A DNA stretch of 64,000 bases from Nisaea acidiphila. Lineage in GTDB: Bacteria > Pseudomonadota > Alphaproteobacteria > Thalassobaculales > Thalassobaculaceae. Both the position numbers and the translations under genes were made by a program. Every line of letters starts with the position of its first letter. Position 1 is the first letter of the stretch. The notes beneath the pieces are model-generated. The model made no database searches. It was given only the letters and a program-made list of their open reading frames with translations, and had not been told where the DNA came from. Below are positions 43,048-52,128 of this stretch, piece by piece. The stretch is from contig NZ_CP102480.1 of assembly GCF_024662015.1 (NCBI RefSeq), forward strand, positions 496,001 through 560,000. Direction: 5' to 3'.

Positions 43048-43060
43048 TCTCAATTTGAGA
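43048..43060. promoter_or_regulatory. LysR-type T-N11-A operator candidate
   Basis: The 13-base palindrome TCTCAA-T-TTGAGA fits the LysR consensus (T-N11-A with dyad symmetry) exactly. It sits in the 103-base spacer between the LysR gene start and the divergent MFS gene, 6 bases from the LysR start codon. Function is inferred. Confidence 0.45.
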
Positions 43061-43145
43061 TATCTTGCTTCACTATAATTCATTTTCCGGAAAGATCGAG
43101 AGGCCCTAGAGTTTTCCCATTGTGAACGTCCGATGGAGCCTCCGC

Positions 43146-44324
43146 ATGCCGGAGAACACGCGGCCAGCCCGTACTGCCACCCTTGGCCTGCTCTCCCTGG
43201 CGCTGGCCATGGGGATCGGACGGTTCGCCTTTACGCCGCTCTTCCCGATGATGCAGCAGGACGGCACGCTCGATATTCCAGGCGGCAGCCTGCTCGCGGC
43301 GGCGAATTTCGTCGGTTACTGGATGGGCGCGCTCTCCGCCGCCGCCTTGCCGATGCCGCCCCGGAACGCGCTCCGCCTCGCGCTGATCGCGACGGGCCTC
43401 GTCACAGCCGCGATGGGTTTCACCGAGCACTACTGGCTCTGGCTGGCGCTGCGCTGGCTCGCGGGCCTCTTCAGCGCTTGGACGCTGATCATCGTCTCAA
43501 ACCATGTCATCCGCGCGCTCGCCGAAGCGGGAGAGACCGGGCGGCAGGGCTGGGTCTTCGCGGGTGTCGGAACCGGCATCGCGCTTGCCGGCATCGCCTG
43601 TCTCGGTTTCATGGTCGCCGGGCTTTCCGCGAACGCCTCCTGGATCGCGCTCGGCGGCGGTACTTTGCTGCTCGCCGGCCTCCTCTCTCTCCTCATAGGC
43701 GCCGAGGTCCCGACGATCCGCAAGCGCGCGGCAGATGGAGCTTCCGAGAGAACGCCGCTCGTCTGGCGCGTCGTGATCGCTTACGGCACCATGGGGCTCG
43801 GATACATCATCCCGGCGACCTACCTGCCGCTGATGGCGCGGCAGATCGTTCCGGACCCTATGGTCTTCGGCTGGAGTTGGCCGGTCTTCGGGCTTGCCGC
43901 CGCGCTCTCCACCATCGCCGCGCGGAACCTGTTCGCCCGTCACGGCAATCGCAAGGTCTGGGCCGCCGGGCAGGCCGTGATGGCGCTCGGCCTCCTCCTC
44001 CCGGCCCTGGCGCCCAACATGGCGACGATCATTCTTTCCGGGCTGATGGTCGGCGGGACCTTCATGGTCATCACCATGGCCGGCATGAAGGAAGCCCATG
44101 TCATCGCGCCGCCGGGCGATGTCAGCCGCCATATCGCTGTGCTGACTACCGCTTTCGCGACAGGGCAGATCGTCGGTCCGCCGGCGGCAAGCTTGCTGCG
44201 CGAGCTGACCGGAAGCTTCTCGACGGGTTTGCTCGGGGCAGCCGTTCTGCTGCTGCTGACGGCCCTGCCGATCGCGACGCGATGTGGTTACGCAACCAGC
44301 CGCGGGACCGCACCGACATCGTAG
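43146..44324 (+). CDS. YbfB/YjiJ-family MFS transporter
   Basis: This 392-residue MFS protein has about 12 helices. ATG 43146 is preferred, with GGAG upstream; GTG 43122 is possible. The family signature near the N-terminus is LALAMGIGRFAFTPLFPMM, followed by NFVGYWMGALSAA. YbfB/YjiJ proteins are putative exporters without a defined substrate. It is divergent from the LysR gene, and its end overlaps the convergent C45 hydrolase gene by 37 bases. Confidence 0.87.
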   Translation: MPENTRPARTATLGLLSLALAMGIGRFAFTPLFPMMQQDGTLDIPGGSLLAAANFVGYWMGALSAAALPMPPRNALRLALIATGLVTAAMGFTEHYWLWLALRWLAGLFSAWTLIIVSNHVIRALAEAGETGRQGWVFAGVGTGIALAGIACLGFMVAGLSANASWIALGGGTLLLAGLLSLLIGAEVPTIRKRAADGASERTPLVWRVVIAYGTMGLGYIIPATYLPLMARQIVPDPMVFGWSWPVFGLAAALSTIAARNLFARHGNRKVWAAGQAVMALGLLLPALAPNMATIILSGLMVGGTFMVITMAGMKEAHVIAPPGDVSRHIAVLTTAFATGQIVGPPAASLLRELTGSFSTGLLGAAVLLLLTALPIATRCGYATSRGTAPTS

Positions 44325-45253
44325 GCGATCCGGCGCGAGCCTTCCTCGAAACGATCGAGAGATTGTTCCCAGACCTCACCGCCCCAGCGGAACCCGACCG
44401 CTCTATCTGCAGGGTGATATTCGGCGGTGTAGAGGGTGCCGAGCCAGCCGTCGTAATCGTCGAGGCAAAGCTTTCCGGCCACGAACACCTCCCGCGCCGT
44501 GTCCGCATCGTCCGGCAGCATACATGCGGTTTCGAAGCGCCAAAGCGAACTCTCTCCCGGCTCGACCTCGGCCTGGTGATTGGTCACCGCAGCCGCCTCG
44601 ACGATCAGCGGCGCGCGGTCCGGCGCCAGCTCGGCACGGATCGACCGGCCGCTGCTGTCCTGCACCAGGACGTTATGCGCCCAAACGCAGGGCACCCGCC
44701 TGAGCACCTCCGCAGCATCCTTCAGATCCCGCGCCACCTGCAGCAGATAGCGGATGATCAGGATGATGCCGAAACCGCGCCCATAGACGTGGCGCCCGCC
44801 GAATGTCAGCGCCGCCGCCAGCCCATGCTCGTTCACTCCGTCGAGCAAACCGCTCACCCCCTCGCCCATGCCGAGCACCCTGGTTCCGGCCCAGTCGGTC
44901 CGAAGGATGGTTCCGGATGTCGCATCGGGATGGAAATCGTAGTTCCGGAGCATCGTCGCCCGCGGCGCGGTGAATGCGCGAACCGTGCAGCCGGCCGGGA
45001 TCAGCGGCGGCGGATCGATTGCGGCGAGCGCCGCGATCACCGCCGGATCGTCGCCCGCCATTTCGGCCAGGATATCGAATACCGGCAGCATCTCCGGCAT
45101 CGTCGCCGCGACCCGGCGCCTGCACTCCTCCGGGGGTGGAATGCGCTCGGCCTTGGCGTACCAGCCGCGCAAGAAGTCACGGCTTTCCTCGATGGCCTGG
45201 CGCGAGAATGGTCCCGGGACCGGCTCGTCGACAGCGCGAAACAACTTTTCCAT
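44288..45253 (-). CDS. C45-type autoproteolytic Ntn hydrolase/acyltransferase
   Basis: The 321-residue product resembles the C45 (acyl-CoA:6-aminopenicillanate acyltransferase) and choloylglycine-hydrolase superfamily. The probable nucleophile is the Cys in IPAGCTVRAF (about residue 89), which becomes N-terminal after self-cleavage, followed by the matching ATMLRNYDFHPD. Further family parts are GVNEHGLAAALTFGG and ITN-like AVTNHQA. Such enzymes hydrolyse amide bonds or transfer acyl groups. It lies 4 bases after an AraC-type regulator gene in the same direction. Confidence 0.75.
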   Translation of the reverse strand: MEKLFRAVDEPVPGPFSRQAIEESRDFLRGWYAKAERIPPPEECRRRVAATMPEMLPVFDILAEMAGDDPAVIAALAAIDPPPLIPAGCTVRAFTAPRATMLRNYDFHPDATSGTILRTDWAGTRVLGMGEGVSGLLDGVNEHGLAAALTFGGRHVYGRGFGIILIIRYLLQVARDLKDAAEVLRRVPCVWAHNVLVQDSSGRSIRAELAPDRAPLIVEAAAVTNHQAEVEPGESSLWRFETACMLPDDADTAREVFVAGKLCLDDYDGWLGTLYTAEYHPADRAVGFRWGGEVWEQSLDRFEEGSRRIAYDVGAVPRLVA

Positions 45254-45257
45254 GGCG

Positions 45258-46169
45258 CTACCCCTTCACCGGGATGCAGATCAGGGTCCGCAGTTCGTGC
45301 TCGGAAACCTCCATCGGGTCGTTCAGGTACCATTCCATACAGGGCCGCGCGTCCGGCTCCTCCCCGCTTTCCGGCAGCCAATGACCGAACAGACGATGGA
45401 AGGTGTCCTGCATGCCCGTATAGGAGCCTTCGAGCAGGGCGCAGGCATAGCGGCCGGACGACAATGTATCGAAGCGCATGCCGTCCGGCAGGCTCCCCTC
45501 CGGCAGCTCTGCACCCGCGCGCAAGGCGGCGCAGGCGTCGTAACGCAGATCCGCCGCCGCCACGCTCTCCGGATCGTCGTAGGAGATCCCGTAACTGCCG
45601 ATGACCATGTCATCCAGCCCCTGCTTCCCGAGCCAGCCCTTCAGCTCGGAGAAGGCCCGTCCGACTTCGTGATACGGACCGAGATGGCGCAGCGCCAGCA
45701 TCGGCTGCGCCTCGACCTCTTTGATCTCGACCTTCATTCCGTGCTCCTTCCTGTCCGCGATCAGGCGGATCTCTCCCGTCTCGGGGCGAAAATGAATGTT
45801 GATGTTGGTCGGCCGGAACGGCGTCGCCGCGCGCGATTTCCGGTATTGGCTCGGCGATAGCTCGAACCCCTGTTTGAAGGCCCGTGCGAAGCCTTCGGGG
45901 CTCTCGTACCCCGCCTCGAGCGCGATCTCAGTCACACTCCGCCCTCCGGACCGGAGCGCGTATCCGGCACGCATCATGCGCACCCTGCGCAACGTCTCCT
46001 GCACTGTCTCCCCGGCGATGCCGCGGTAAACCCGGTGAAAGTGGAAGGGCGAGAGGGCGGCCGTCTCCGCCAGGGCGGCAAGCGGAAGGGGCGCGTCGAC
46101 ATTGTCGGCAACCTGCTTCAGGACGCGGCCGATCCGTTCGACATAGGAGGCTTGGGTCTGCTTTCTCAT
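45258..46169 (-). CDS. AraC-family regulator with C-terminal GyrI-like effector domain
   Basis: The product has about 303 residues from ATG 46169; ATG 46181 is a near alternative, while the region up to 46373 does not look like protein. Residues about 10-105 hold the two helix-turn-helix motifs of AraC proteins (LAALAETAALSPFHFHRVYRG and VTEIALEAGYESPEGFARAFKQGF). Residues about 145-300 form a GyrI/SOUL-like small-molecule-binding domain, starting MKVEIKEVEAQPMLALRHLGPY. The layout resembles Rob. The adjacent hydrolase gene is its likely partner. Confidence 0.88.
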   Translation of the reverse strand: MRKQTQASYVERIGRVLKQVADNVDAPLPLAALAETAALSPFHFHRVYRGIAGETVQETLRRVRMMRAGYALRSGGRSVTEIALEAGYESPEGFARAFKQGFELSPSQYRKSRAATPFRPTNINIHFRPETGEIRLIADRKEHGMKVEIKEVEAQPMLALRHLGPYHEVGRAFSELKGWLGKQGLDDMVIGSYGISYDDPESVAAADLRYDACAALRAGAELPEGSLPDGMRFDTLSSGRYACALLEGSYTGMQDTFHRLFGHWLPESGEEPDARPCMEWYLNDPMEVSEHELRTLICIPVKG

Positions 46170-46267
46170 GGACGCCAGCATGCCACCGCTTGACCCTCGC
46201 CGCCCGACGGATCTTGCGGTTATGATCGCCCCCGGCCTTTCGCCGCTTCTCCTTCCAAGACGGTCAC

Positions 46268-47719
46268 ATGCCCACGCTTCTCGCCTCAGCGCCGCTCGTC
46301 CTTGCAACACTCGCCATCCTGCTGGCGCGGCAATCCGCCATGCGGGCGGGCGGGATCGGACTTGCCACGGCAATCCTGATCGCGGCCCTCGCTCCTGACT
46401 TCACCCTGTCGGCAGAGGGAATTCTGACGGCCGTAACCGACGGACTACTGACCACGGCGACGGTCGCCTATGTGTTGCTCGGCGGGGTCACGCTCTACTG
46501 GGTGCTGAGGACCGGCGGCGCGCTGGATCGCCTCGGCCGCGCGGCAGCGGAGGCGATCCCCGATCCGGCCGAGCGCGTCCTCGTTCTGGTTCTCGGCGTC
46601 TCGGTCTTTTTCGAGAGCGCGACCGGGTTCGGCGTCGGGATCATCGTCACCGTGCCGCTGCTGATCGCGCTCGGCTACAGCCCGGTGCGGGCGGCTCTAA
46701 TGGCGCTACTCGGGCAATGCGCGGTGCCTTGGGGGGCGCTCGCCATCGGCACGGTGCTCGGCGCCGAGCTCTCGGATCTCTCCGCCGCCGCGACCGCGAT
46801 GAAAGCGGTCTGGCTCAGCCTTCCTTTCATTCTGCTCTGCGCCTTCGCCGCTCTCCGCTTCGCTGACGAAAGCATTTTCCGCCCTCGCCATATCCTGGCC
46901 GCCGCCTTCTACAGCGCCTTGCTGGCAGCCCTGCTGTGGATGGGCAGCGCCTGGATCAGCGTCGAGCTGGCGGGTTGCATTGCAGGACTTGGCGTCACGC
47001 TGGCCGGTCTTGCCCTAGCCCGGATCAGGACCCGCGCCCGGGCCGAGACCAGCGGCCTCGCCGCGGCCGCCCTGCCGCTCGCGGTACTGATGGGAGCACT
47101 CAGCCTGACCCGGCTTGTCCCTGAGATCGGCGGTGTCACCGCCAGTGTGCTGCGGATCGAATTCCCCTCCTTCGAGTTTTCGCTCTCGCTGGTCCACCAT
47201 CCCGGATTCTGGATGCTGTGCGCCGCCGCAACCGGCATTCTCAGCCTTCGCATTCCGTCGAGCGAGGTTCGCATCCTGCTTCCGAGCGCGCTCCGGCAAT
47301 GGCTGACCGCGAGCCTCTCCGTCGCCGGTTTCATCTGTTTCGGGCATGTGATGCTGCATTCCGGCATGACGGACCGGCTGGCCGAAACCGTCGCAACGAG
47401 TGCGGGTGCCGCCTATCTCTTCGCCGTCCCCGCCATCGGCGGCCTCGGCGGGTTCCTGACCGCCAGCAATGCCGGCTCCAACGCCATCTTCATGGCCTTC
47501 CAGAGCACCGTCGCAAACCGGCTCGCGCTCGACCCGGTCGCGGTCGCGGCGGCGCAGAACGCGTCCGGGGCGAACATTACCATGGCCTCGCCCGGCCGGA
47601 TCGTGCTCGCGGCCTCGGTCTCGGGACTGACAGGAGAGGAGAACAGGCTCATGCGCCCGGCGCTCGCCATCGGGCTCGCCGGCCTGCTGATGATGCTGCC
47701 GGTGTTGGCCTTGCTATAG
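46268..47719 (+). CDS. Lactate-permease-family (LctP) transporter
   Basis: This 483-residue protein has about 12-14 helices. The LctP core is visible as FFESATGFGVGIIVTVPLLIALGYSP followed by LGQCAVPWGALAIGT, and in the C-terminal half GGLGGFLTASNAGSNAIFMAFQ and NASGANITMASPGRIVLA. The family takes up L-lactate, D-lactate or glycolate with protons. It is somewhat shorter than typical LctP (about 550 residues). No lactate dehydrogenase gene is adjacent. Glycolate or another 2-hydroxy acid is possible. Confidence 0.83.
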   Translation: MPTLLASAPLVLATLAILLARQSAMRAGGIGLATAILIAALAPDFTLSAEGILTAVTDGLLTTATVAYVLLGGVTLYWVLRTGGALDRLGRAAAEAIPDPAERVLVLVLGVSVFFESATGFGVGIIVTVPLLIALGYSPVRAALMALLGQCAVPWGALAIGTVLGAELSDLSAAATAMKAVWLSLPFILLCAFAALRFADESIFRPRHILAAAFYSALLAALLWMGSAWISVELAGCIAGLGVTLAGLALARIRTRARAETSGLAAAALPLAVLMGALSLTRLVPEIGGVTASVLRIEFPSFEFSLSLVHHPGFWMLCAAATGILSLRIPSSEVRILLPSALRQWLTASLSVAGFICFGHVMLHSGMTDRLAETVATSAGAAYLFAVPAIGGLGGFLTASNAGSNAIFMAFQSTVANRLALDPVAVAAAQNASGANITMASPGRIVLAASVSGLTGEENRLMRPALAIGLAGLLMMLPVLALL

Positions 47720-48151
47720 CTCGCCAGCGATCAGGTCGCGCGTCGCCCGGTCGCGTGCGCCGTCATAAAACCGGTCGAGCGCGCGGGCGAACAGCATCCG
47801 ATCCGCCCCCTCCCCGGCCGCCGCTTCGAAGAGCGTCAGGCAGGAGCAGAGTTTCATATCGTCGGGAGAGCCCAGGATCTCGAAGGCCGACAGACCTGAG
47901 TGGGACAGCATTGCCTCGACGCAGGCGCGCAGACGCGGCCCGAGCACCGGGTCTGCGAGATAGCGCCGGGCCTGATCCAGTCCGGTGATGCCGTAATGAA
48001 CGGCACGCTGGCTGCGCCCCAGTTCGGCCAGCTGCGGCAGCACAAACCAGATCCAGTGGCTGGTCTTGCGACCGGCGCGGAGTTCGCCAAGCGCGCGCTC
48101 GTAGTCCCGCTCCTGGGCCTCGACGAACTTTCTCAGATCCTCGTCGGTCAC
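47714..48151 (-). CDS. DUF1810 protein
   Basis: The product has 145 residues and starts at GTG 48151 after GGGGAG. It matches DUF1810: DLRKFVEAQERDYERALGELRAGRKTSHWIWFVLPQLAELGRS, then YGITGLDQARRYLADPVLGPRL and ILGSPDDMKLCSCLTLF. Members are small helical proteins without known activity, similar to calpastatin-like ORFs. It overlaps the end of the convergent permease gene by 6 bases. Confidence 0.88.
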   Translation of the reverse strand: MTDEDLRKFVEAQERDYERALGELRAGRKTSHWIWFVLPQLAELGRSQRAVHYGITGLDQARRYLADPVLGPRLRACVEAMLSHSGLSAFEILGSPDDMKLCSCLTLFEAAAGEGADRMLFARALDRFYDGARDRATRDLIAGEL

Positions 48152-48173
48152 GGCGTCGCTCCCCCTACCGCCC

Positions 48174-48587
48174 TCAGGCCTCGTCGGCGGGACCGACCCA
48201 GGCGAACGGATTGTAGCAGATCTCCCAAAGATGGCCGTCCGGGTCGCTGAAATAGGCGTGGAAGCCGCCCCAGTGAGCATCCTGCGGCGGCTTGACGATC
48301 TTCCCGCCGGCCGCAACCACTTCCTCCAACGTCCGCGTGACCTCTTCGGGCGAATGGACGTTGTAGGCAAGGCTGAAGCCGCGATACCCACTGCCCTCGG
48401 AGGGCACACCCGCATCCGCTGCCAGATCCTCGCGTTCGGACAGCCCGAGCCAGGTGCCGTTGAGATTGAAGAAAGCGACGGTTGGCGGGGATTCGAGGCG
48501 CGGAAATCCGAGCCCTTTCTCGTAGAAGTCGCGCGAGACCGCGAGATTCTTCACCGCCAGGGCCACCATGCTGATTCTGGGCTTCAT
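48174..48587 (-). CDS. VOC-family (glyoxalase/dioxygenase-fold) protein
   Basis: The 137-residue product starts at the ATG at 48587, preceded by GGGGAG. Two beta-alpha-beta-beta-beta modules are visible, beginning ISMVALAVKNLAVSRDFYEKGLGF and later VTRTLEEVVAAGGKIVKPP, followed by FHAYFSDPDGHLWEICYNP, which carries the usual C-terminal metal-binding Glu. Family members bind metals and act on glyoxals, antibiotics or aromatic compounds. The substrate is unknown. Confidence 0.88.
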   Translation of the reverse strand: MKPRISMVALAVKNLAVSRDFYEKGLGFPRLESPPTVAFFNLNGTWLGLSEREDLAADAGVPSEGSGYRGFSLAYNVHSPEEVTRTLEEVVAAGGKIVKPPQDAHWGGFHAYFSDPDGHLWEICYNPFAWVGPADEA

Positions 48588-48669
48588 GCCGCTCCCCTTT
48601 TCGGACTTCAGGATTGTCGCCACCCTGTAGCACGTCGCGGGAGGGAAAGGCCCTAGCAAAAACGGAGGA

Positions 48670-49677
48670 TCACCCGCCGCCAACCTCCAGCATGATCTTG
48701 CCGATATGGCCGGCACTTTCCATGTAGGCGTGCGCGGCGGCCGCCTCGGCGAGTGGGAAGGTCCGGTTCACCACCGGCTTCAGCTTGCCTTGCTCGAACA
48801 TCGGCCAGACATTGAGCGCGAGGCTGTCGCGGATCTCCGCCTTGTTCTCCGGCGTGCGCGAGCGCAGCGTCGAGCCGGTATAGGTCAGGCGTTTCAGCAT
48901 CACCGGCATCAGGTCCACCTCGACCTTGGAGCCGGCATTGAAGGCAAGCTGCACGATCCGGCCGTCCGGCTTCGAGGCCTTGATGTTCTTGGCGATATTC
49001 GGGCCGCCGATGATGTCGAGGATGACATCCGCGCCTTTGTATTCACCGCGCACGATCTCGACGAAATCGTCCGTTTTGAAATCGATCGCGAGATCCGCAC
49101 CGAGATCCTTGCAGACCTGACAGCGTTCCGCCGGGCTATCGACCGCAACGGCCGTCGCGCCTATCGCCTTGGCGAGCTGGATGGATGTCGTGCCGAGCCC
49201 GCCGGCGCCCCCGTGGACGAGGAAGACCTCGCCGCGAGAGAGCTTCGCCCCCATGAAGACGTTGGACCAAATGGTGAAGTAGGTCTCCGGTACCGACGCC
49301 GCCTCGAGCAGGCTGAACCCGTGCGGCAGCGGCAGACAATGCCGGGCGTCGACCGCGCAATAGTCCGCGTAGCCGCCGCCGTTGGTCAGTGCGCAGAGCC
49401 GGTCGCCGGCCGACCAGTTGCCGACGCCGGCGCCGACCGCGACCACCTCACCTGAGATCTCGAGACCGAGCAGGTCCGAGGCGCCTTTCGGCGGCGGGTA
49501 ATGCCCCCGCCGCTGCACCAGGTCCGGACCGTTCACGCCGGCATAGGCGACCTTCACCAGCACCTCGCCCGGTGCCGCTTCGGGCACCGGCCGCGTACCG
49601 GGGACAAGTGCGTCCGGCCCTCCGGGTTCAGTGATCTCGATGACGTTCATTTCCGCCGGAAGGATGGCGTCACTCAT
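48670..49677 (-). CDS. NAD(P)H quinone oxidoreductase, PIG3-like MDR
   Basis: This 335-residue medium-chain reductase has the nucleotide-binding VHGGAGGLGTTSIQLAKAIG near residue 150 and the N-terminal pattern ALVPGTRPVPEAAPGEVLVKVAYAGVNGPDLVQRRGHYP of the PIG3/QorB group. No zinc cysteines are evident. It probably reduces quinones or enones. It follows the ketopantoate-reductase-like gene by 19 bases on the same strand. Confidence 0.9.
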   Translation of the reverse strand: MSDAILPAEMNVIEITEPGGPDALVPGTRPVPEAAPGEVLVKVAYAGVNGPDLVQRRGHYPPPKGASDLLGLEISGEVVAVGAGVGNWSAGDRLCALTNGGGYADYCAVDARHCLPLPHGFSLLEAASVPETYFTIWSNVFMGAKLSRGEVFLVHGGAGGLGTTSIQLAKAIGATAVAVDSPAERCQVCKDLGADLAIDFKTDDFVEIVRGEYKGADVILDIIGGPNIAKNIKASKPDGRIVQLAFNAGSKVEVDLMPVMLKRLTYTGSTLRSRTPENKAEIRDSLALNVWPMFEQGKLKPVVNRTFPLAEAAAAHAYMESAGHIGKIMLEVGGG

Positions 49678-49696
49678 TTCGCTTGGCTCCGTGTCC

Positions 49697-50722
49697 TCAG
49701 TCGACCACCAGGGATTCGGGGCTGCCGGCTTCCTCCGGGAAGACCGGGTAAAGCCCCTGGGTGCGACCCAGTTGTTGCACGAGGGCGAGCACGGAGTCGA
49801 TGTGCGGGGTCTGAAGATCGACGAGACGGCCCATCTCCTGCACCGCTGTCAGCAATGCGTCGATCTCGAGCTGGCGCCCCTTTTCCAGATCCTGCAACAT
49901 CGACGTGCGGTGCGCGCCAACGCGGGCCGCGCCGTTGATCCGGCGTTCCACATCGACACGGAAATGCACGCCGAGGCGGGCACCGATGCGCTGCGCCTCT
50001 TCCATCATATTGCGCGACAGCGCCCGGGTGCCCGGATCGGTGGCGACCACGTCCAGCGTCGCACGGGTCAGCGCGCTGATCGGATTGAAGCAGAGATTGC
50101 CCCAGAGCTTCAGCCAGATCTCGTCGCGGATGTTCGGCAGCACCGGGGCCTTGAATCCGGCCTTCTCCAGCACCTCACTCAAGCGCTGGCAGCGCTCGGA
50201 GATGGAGCCGTCCGGCTCGCCGATGGCGAACTTGTTGCCGTAGGTGTGCTTGATAACGCCCGGCGCGGTGATCTCGGTCGCCGGATAGACGACGCAGCCG
50301 ATCGCACGCTGCGGACCGATCAGATCCCATTGCCGGTCGTCCGGATCGACGGTGTTGAGACGCAGGTTGCGGTAGGCATTGTCGACGCCATGGAAATACC
50401 ACCAGGGAACGCCGTTTTGGCAGGTCACGACCGCCGTGTCGGGTCCGAGCAGCGGCACCATCTGGTCCGCGATCTCCCATGCCTGGTGGGTTTTGAGCGC
50501 CACGATAACGAAGTCCTGCGGCCCGAGTTCCTTCGGATCGTCGGTCGCGGTCACCTTAGCGACATGCTGCTCCTCGCCGATATCGAGCTTCAGCCCGTTC
50601 TCGCGGATCGCAGCCAGGTGCGAGCCGCGCGCGATCAGCGATACCTCAACACCCTCGACCTGAGCCAATTCGACGCCGAGATAGCCGCCGATAGCACCAG
50701 CGCCATAGATACAAACTTTCAT
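49697..50722 (-). CDS. panE: Ketopantoate reductase-like 2-dehydropantoate 2-reductase
   Basis: The 341-residue enzyme has the N-terminal NADP motif CIYGAGAIGGYLGVELA and the central ALKTHQ and TCQNGVPWWYFHG segments. The catalytic Lys is in IWLKLWGNLCFNPISALTR, where the conserved N-x-x-x-N/S pattern is also present. Members reduce 2-dehydropantoate for coenzyme A synthesis or act on related 2-keto acids. It is directly downstream of the formyl-CoA transferase (95 bases), so an alternative 2-keto-acid substrate from that pathway is possible. Confidence 0.82.
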   Translation of the reverse strand: MKVCIYGAGAIGGYLGVELAQVEGVEVSLIARGSHLAAIRENGLKLDIGEEQHVAKVTATDDPKELGPQDFVIVALKTHQAWEIADQMVPLLGPDTAVVTCQNGVPWWYFHGVDNAYRNLRLNTVDPDDRQWDLIGPQRAIGCVVYPATEITAPGVIKHTYGNKFAIGEPDGSISERCQRLSEVLEKAGFKAPVLPNIRDEIWLKLWGNLCFNPISALTRATLDVVATDPGTRALSRNMMEEAQRIGARLGVHFRVDVERRINGAARVGAHRTSMLQDLEKGRQLEIDALLTAVQEMGRLVDLQTPHIDSVLALVQQLGRTQGLYPVFPEEAGSPESLVVD

Positions 50723-50817
50723 ACCCAGATATTCCCCTTGTATTCGTCAGTATGAAAACGGCGCCGACACTAGCCGCCGACGCCGCGCTCGTTTTATCCC
50801 TGACGGCCTGGTGCCTT

Positions 50818-52059
50818 TTAGACGGCGCCTTCAGCCTTGGCGGCTTCGATATCCGCGGCCGACATTCCGAGCACTGCGCCCAGAATCTCGTCGGTATGCT
50901 CTCCCAGCAGCGGAGAGCGGTCGACCTTGGCCGGCGACGCGGAGAGTTTAATCGGATTACCCACCGTGAGGTAGCTGCCCCGGGTCGGGTGCGGCACTTC
51001 GACCACCGTACCGGTCGCGCGCAGCGACTGGTCTTCGGCCAGCTCCTTCATACTGAGGATCGGACCGCACGGTACGTTGAGCGCGTTAAGCGTCTCCATG
51101 ACCTCGAACTTGCTCTTGGTCTTGGTCCATTCCTCGATCATGGCGAAGCACTGGTCGAGCTTCGGCAAGCGGACCTCCGGGGTCGCCCATTCCGGATCCT
51201 CGATCAGCTCCTCGCGGCCGATGGTCTTCATCAGCGGCGCCCAGCCCGGCGGCTGGATGATGACGTAGATATAGTCGTTCGGGCCCCCGCCCTTGGTCTG
51301 CACCGCCCATCCAGGCTGGCCGCCGCCCGACGCGTTGCCCGCGCGGGGCGTCGCCTCGCCGAACTCGCCGTTCGGATACTGCGGATATTCCTTCAGCGGG
51401 CCGTGCGCGAGACGCTGCTGGTCGCGCAGCTTCACACGGCAGAGGTTGAGCACACCGTCCTGCATGGCGCATTCGACGCGCTGCCCCTTGCCGGAATGGG
51501 TCCGGTGATAAAGTGCGGTGACGATGCCGAGGGCGAGATGCAGGCCGGTGCCGCTGTCGCCGATCTGCGCGCCTGTGACGACCGGCGGGCCATCATCGAA
51601 CCCGGTGGTCGAAGCGGAGCCGCCGGTGCATTGCGCGACATTCTCGTAAACCTTGCAGTCCTCGTATGCACCCGGCCCGAAACCCTTGATGCTGGCATAG
51701 ACGATCTTCGGGTTGATCTCCTGGATCCGCTCCCAGGTGAAGCCCATGCGGTCGAGCGCGCCCGGCGCGAAATTCTCGACCATGACGTCGCACTCTTCGA
51801 TGAGGCGGGTCAGGATCTCCTTGCCCTTTTCGGTCTTCGTGTTGAGCGTGACGCTGCGTTTGTTGCTGTTCAGCATCGTGAAATAGAGGCTGTCCGCATC
51901 CGGCAGATCGCGGAGCTGGCCGCGGGTGATATCACCGACGCCCGGGCGCTCCACCTTGATCACATCGGCCCCGAACCAAGCCAGCAGCTGCGTGCAGGTC
52001 GGCCCCGACTGCACGTGCGTCATGTCCAGAATGCGGACACCTTTCAACGCTTCGCTCAT
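50818..52059 (-). CDS. frc: Formyl-CoA:oxalate CoA-transferase (Frc), CaiB/BaiF class III
   Basis: This 413-residue class III CoA-transferase is very close to Oxalobacter Frc in layout. The catalytic Asp is D168 in [15 protein letters not shown]. The glycine-rich loop of Frc is present in [13 protein letters not shown]. The C-terminal [23 protein letters not shown] and [11 protein letters not shown] segments match. The reaction swaps CoA between formyl-CoA and oxalate. It is 69 bases after a ThDP enzyme gene and under the same probable promoter. The partner enzyme is not a standard oxalyl-CoA decarboxylase, so the true acyl substrate could differ. Confidence 0.87.
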   Translation of the reverse strand: MSEALKGVRILDMTHVQSGPTCTQLLAWFGADVIKVERPGVGDITRGQLRDLPDADSLYFTMLNSNKRSVTLNTKTEKGKEILTRLIEECDVMVENFAPGALDRMGFTWERIQEINPKIVYASIKGFGPGAYEDCKVYENVAQCTGGSASTTGFDDGPPVVTGAQIGDSGTGLHLALGIVTALYHRTHSGKGQRVECAMQDGVLNLCRVKLRDQQRLAHGPLKEYPQYPNGEFGEATPRAGNASGGGQPGWAVQTKGGGPNDYIYVIIQPPGWAPLMKTIGREELIEDPEWATPEVRLPKLDQCFAMIEEWTKTKSKFEVMETLNALNVPCGPILSMKELAEDQSLRATGTVVEVPHPTRGSYLTVGNPIKLSASPAKVDRSPLLGEHTDEILGAVLGMSAADIEAAKAEGAV

Positions 52060-52128
52060 TGTCTTTCTCTTCCCCCTTGGCGGATTGAACGGAAAAAGGG
52101 CGCGCCGGCAACCGGCGCGCCCTCCCGC

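Noticed and set aside
43133-45604. Long plus-strand frame of over 800 codons
   Set aside because: Shifted frame of the MFS gene running on opposite the C45 hydrolase and AraC genes; Arg/Pro/Ala-rich without domain content.
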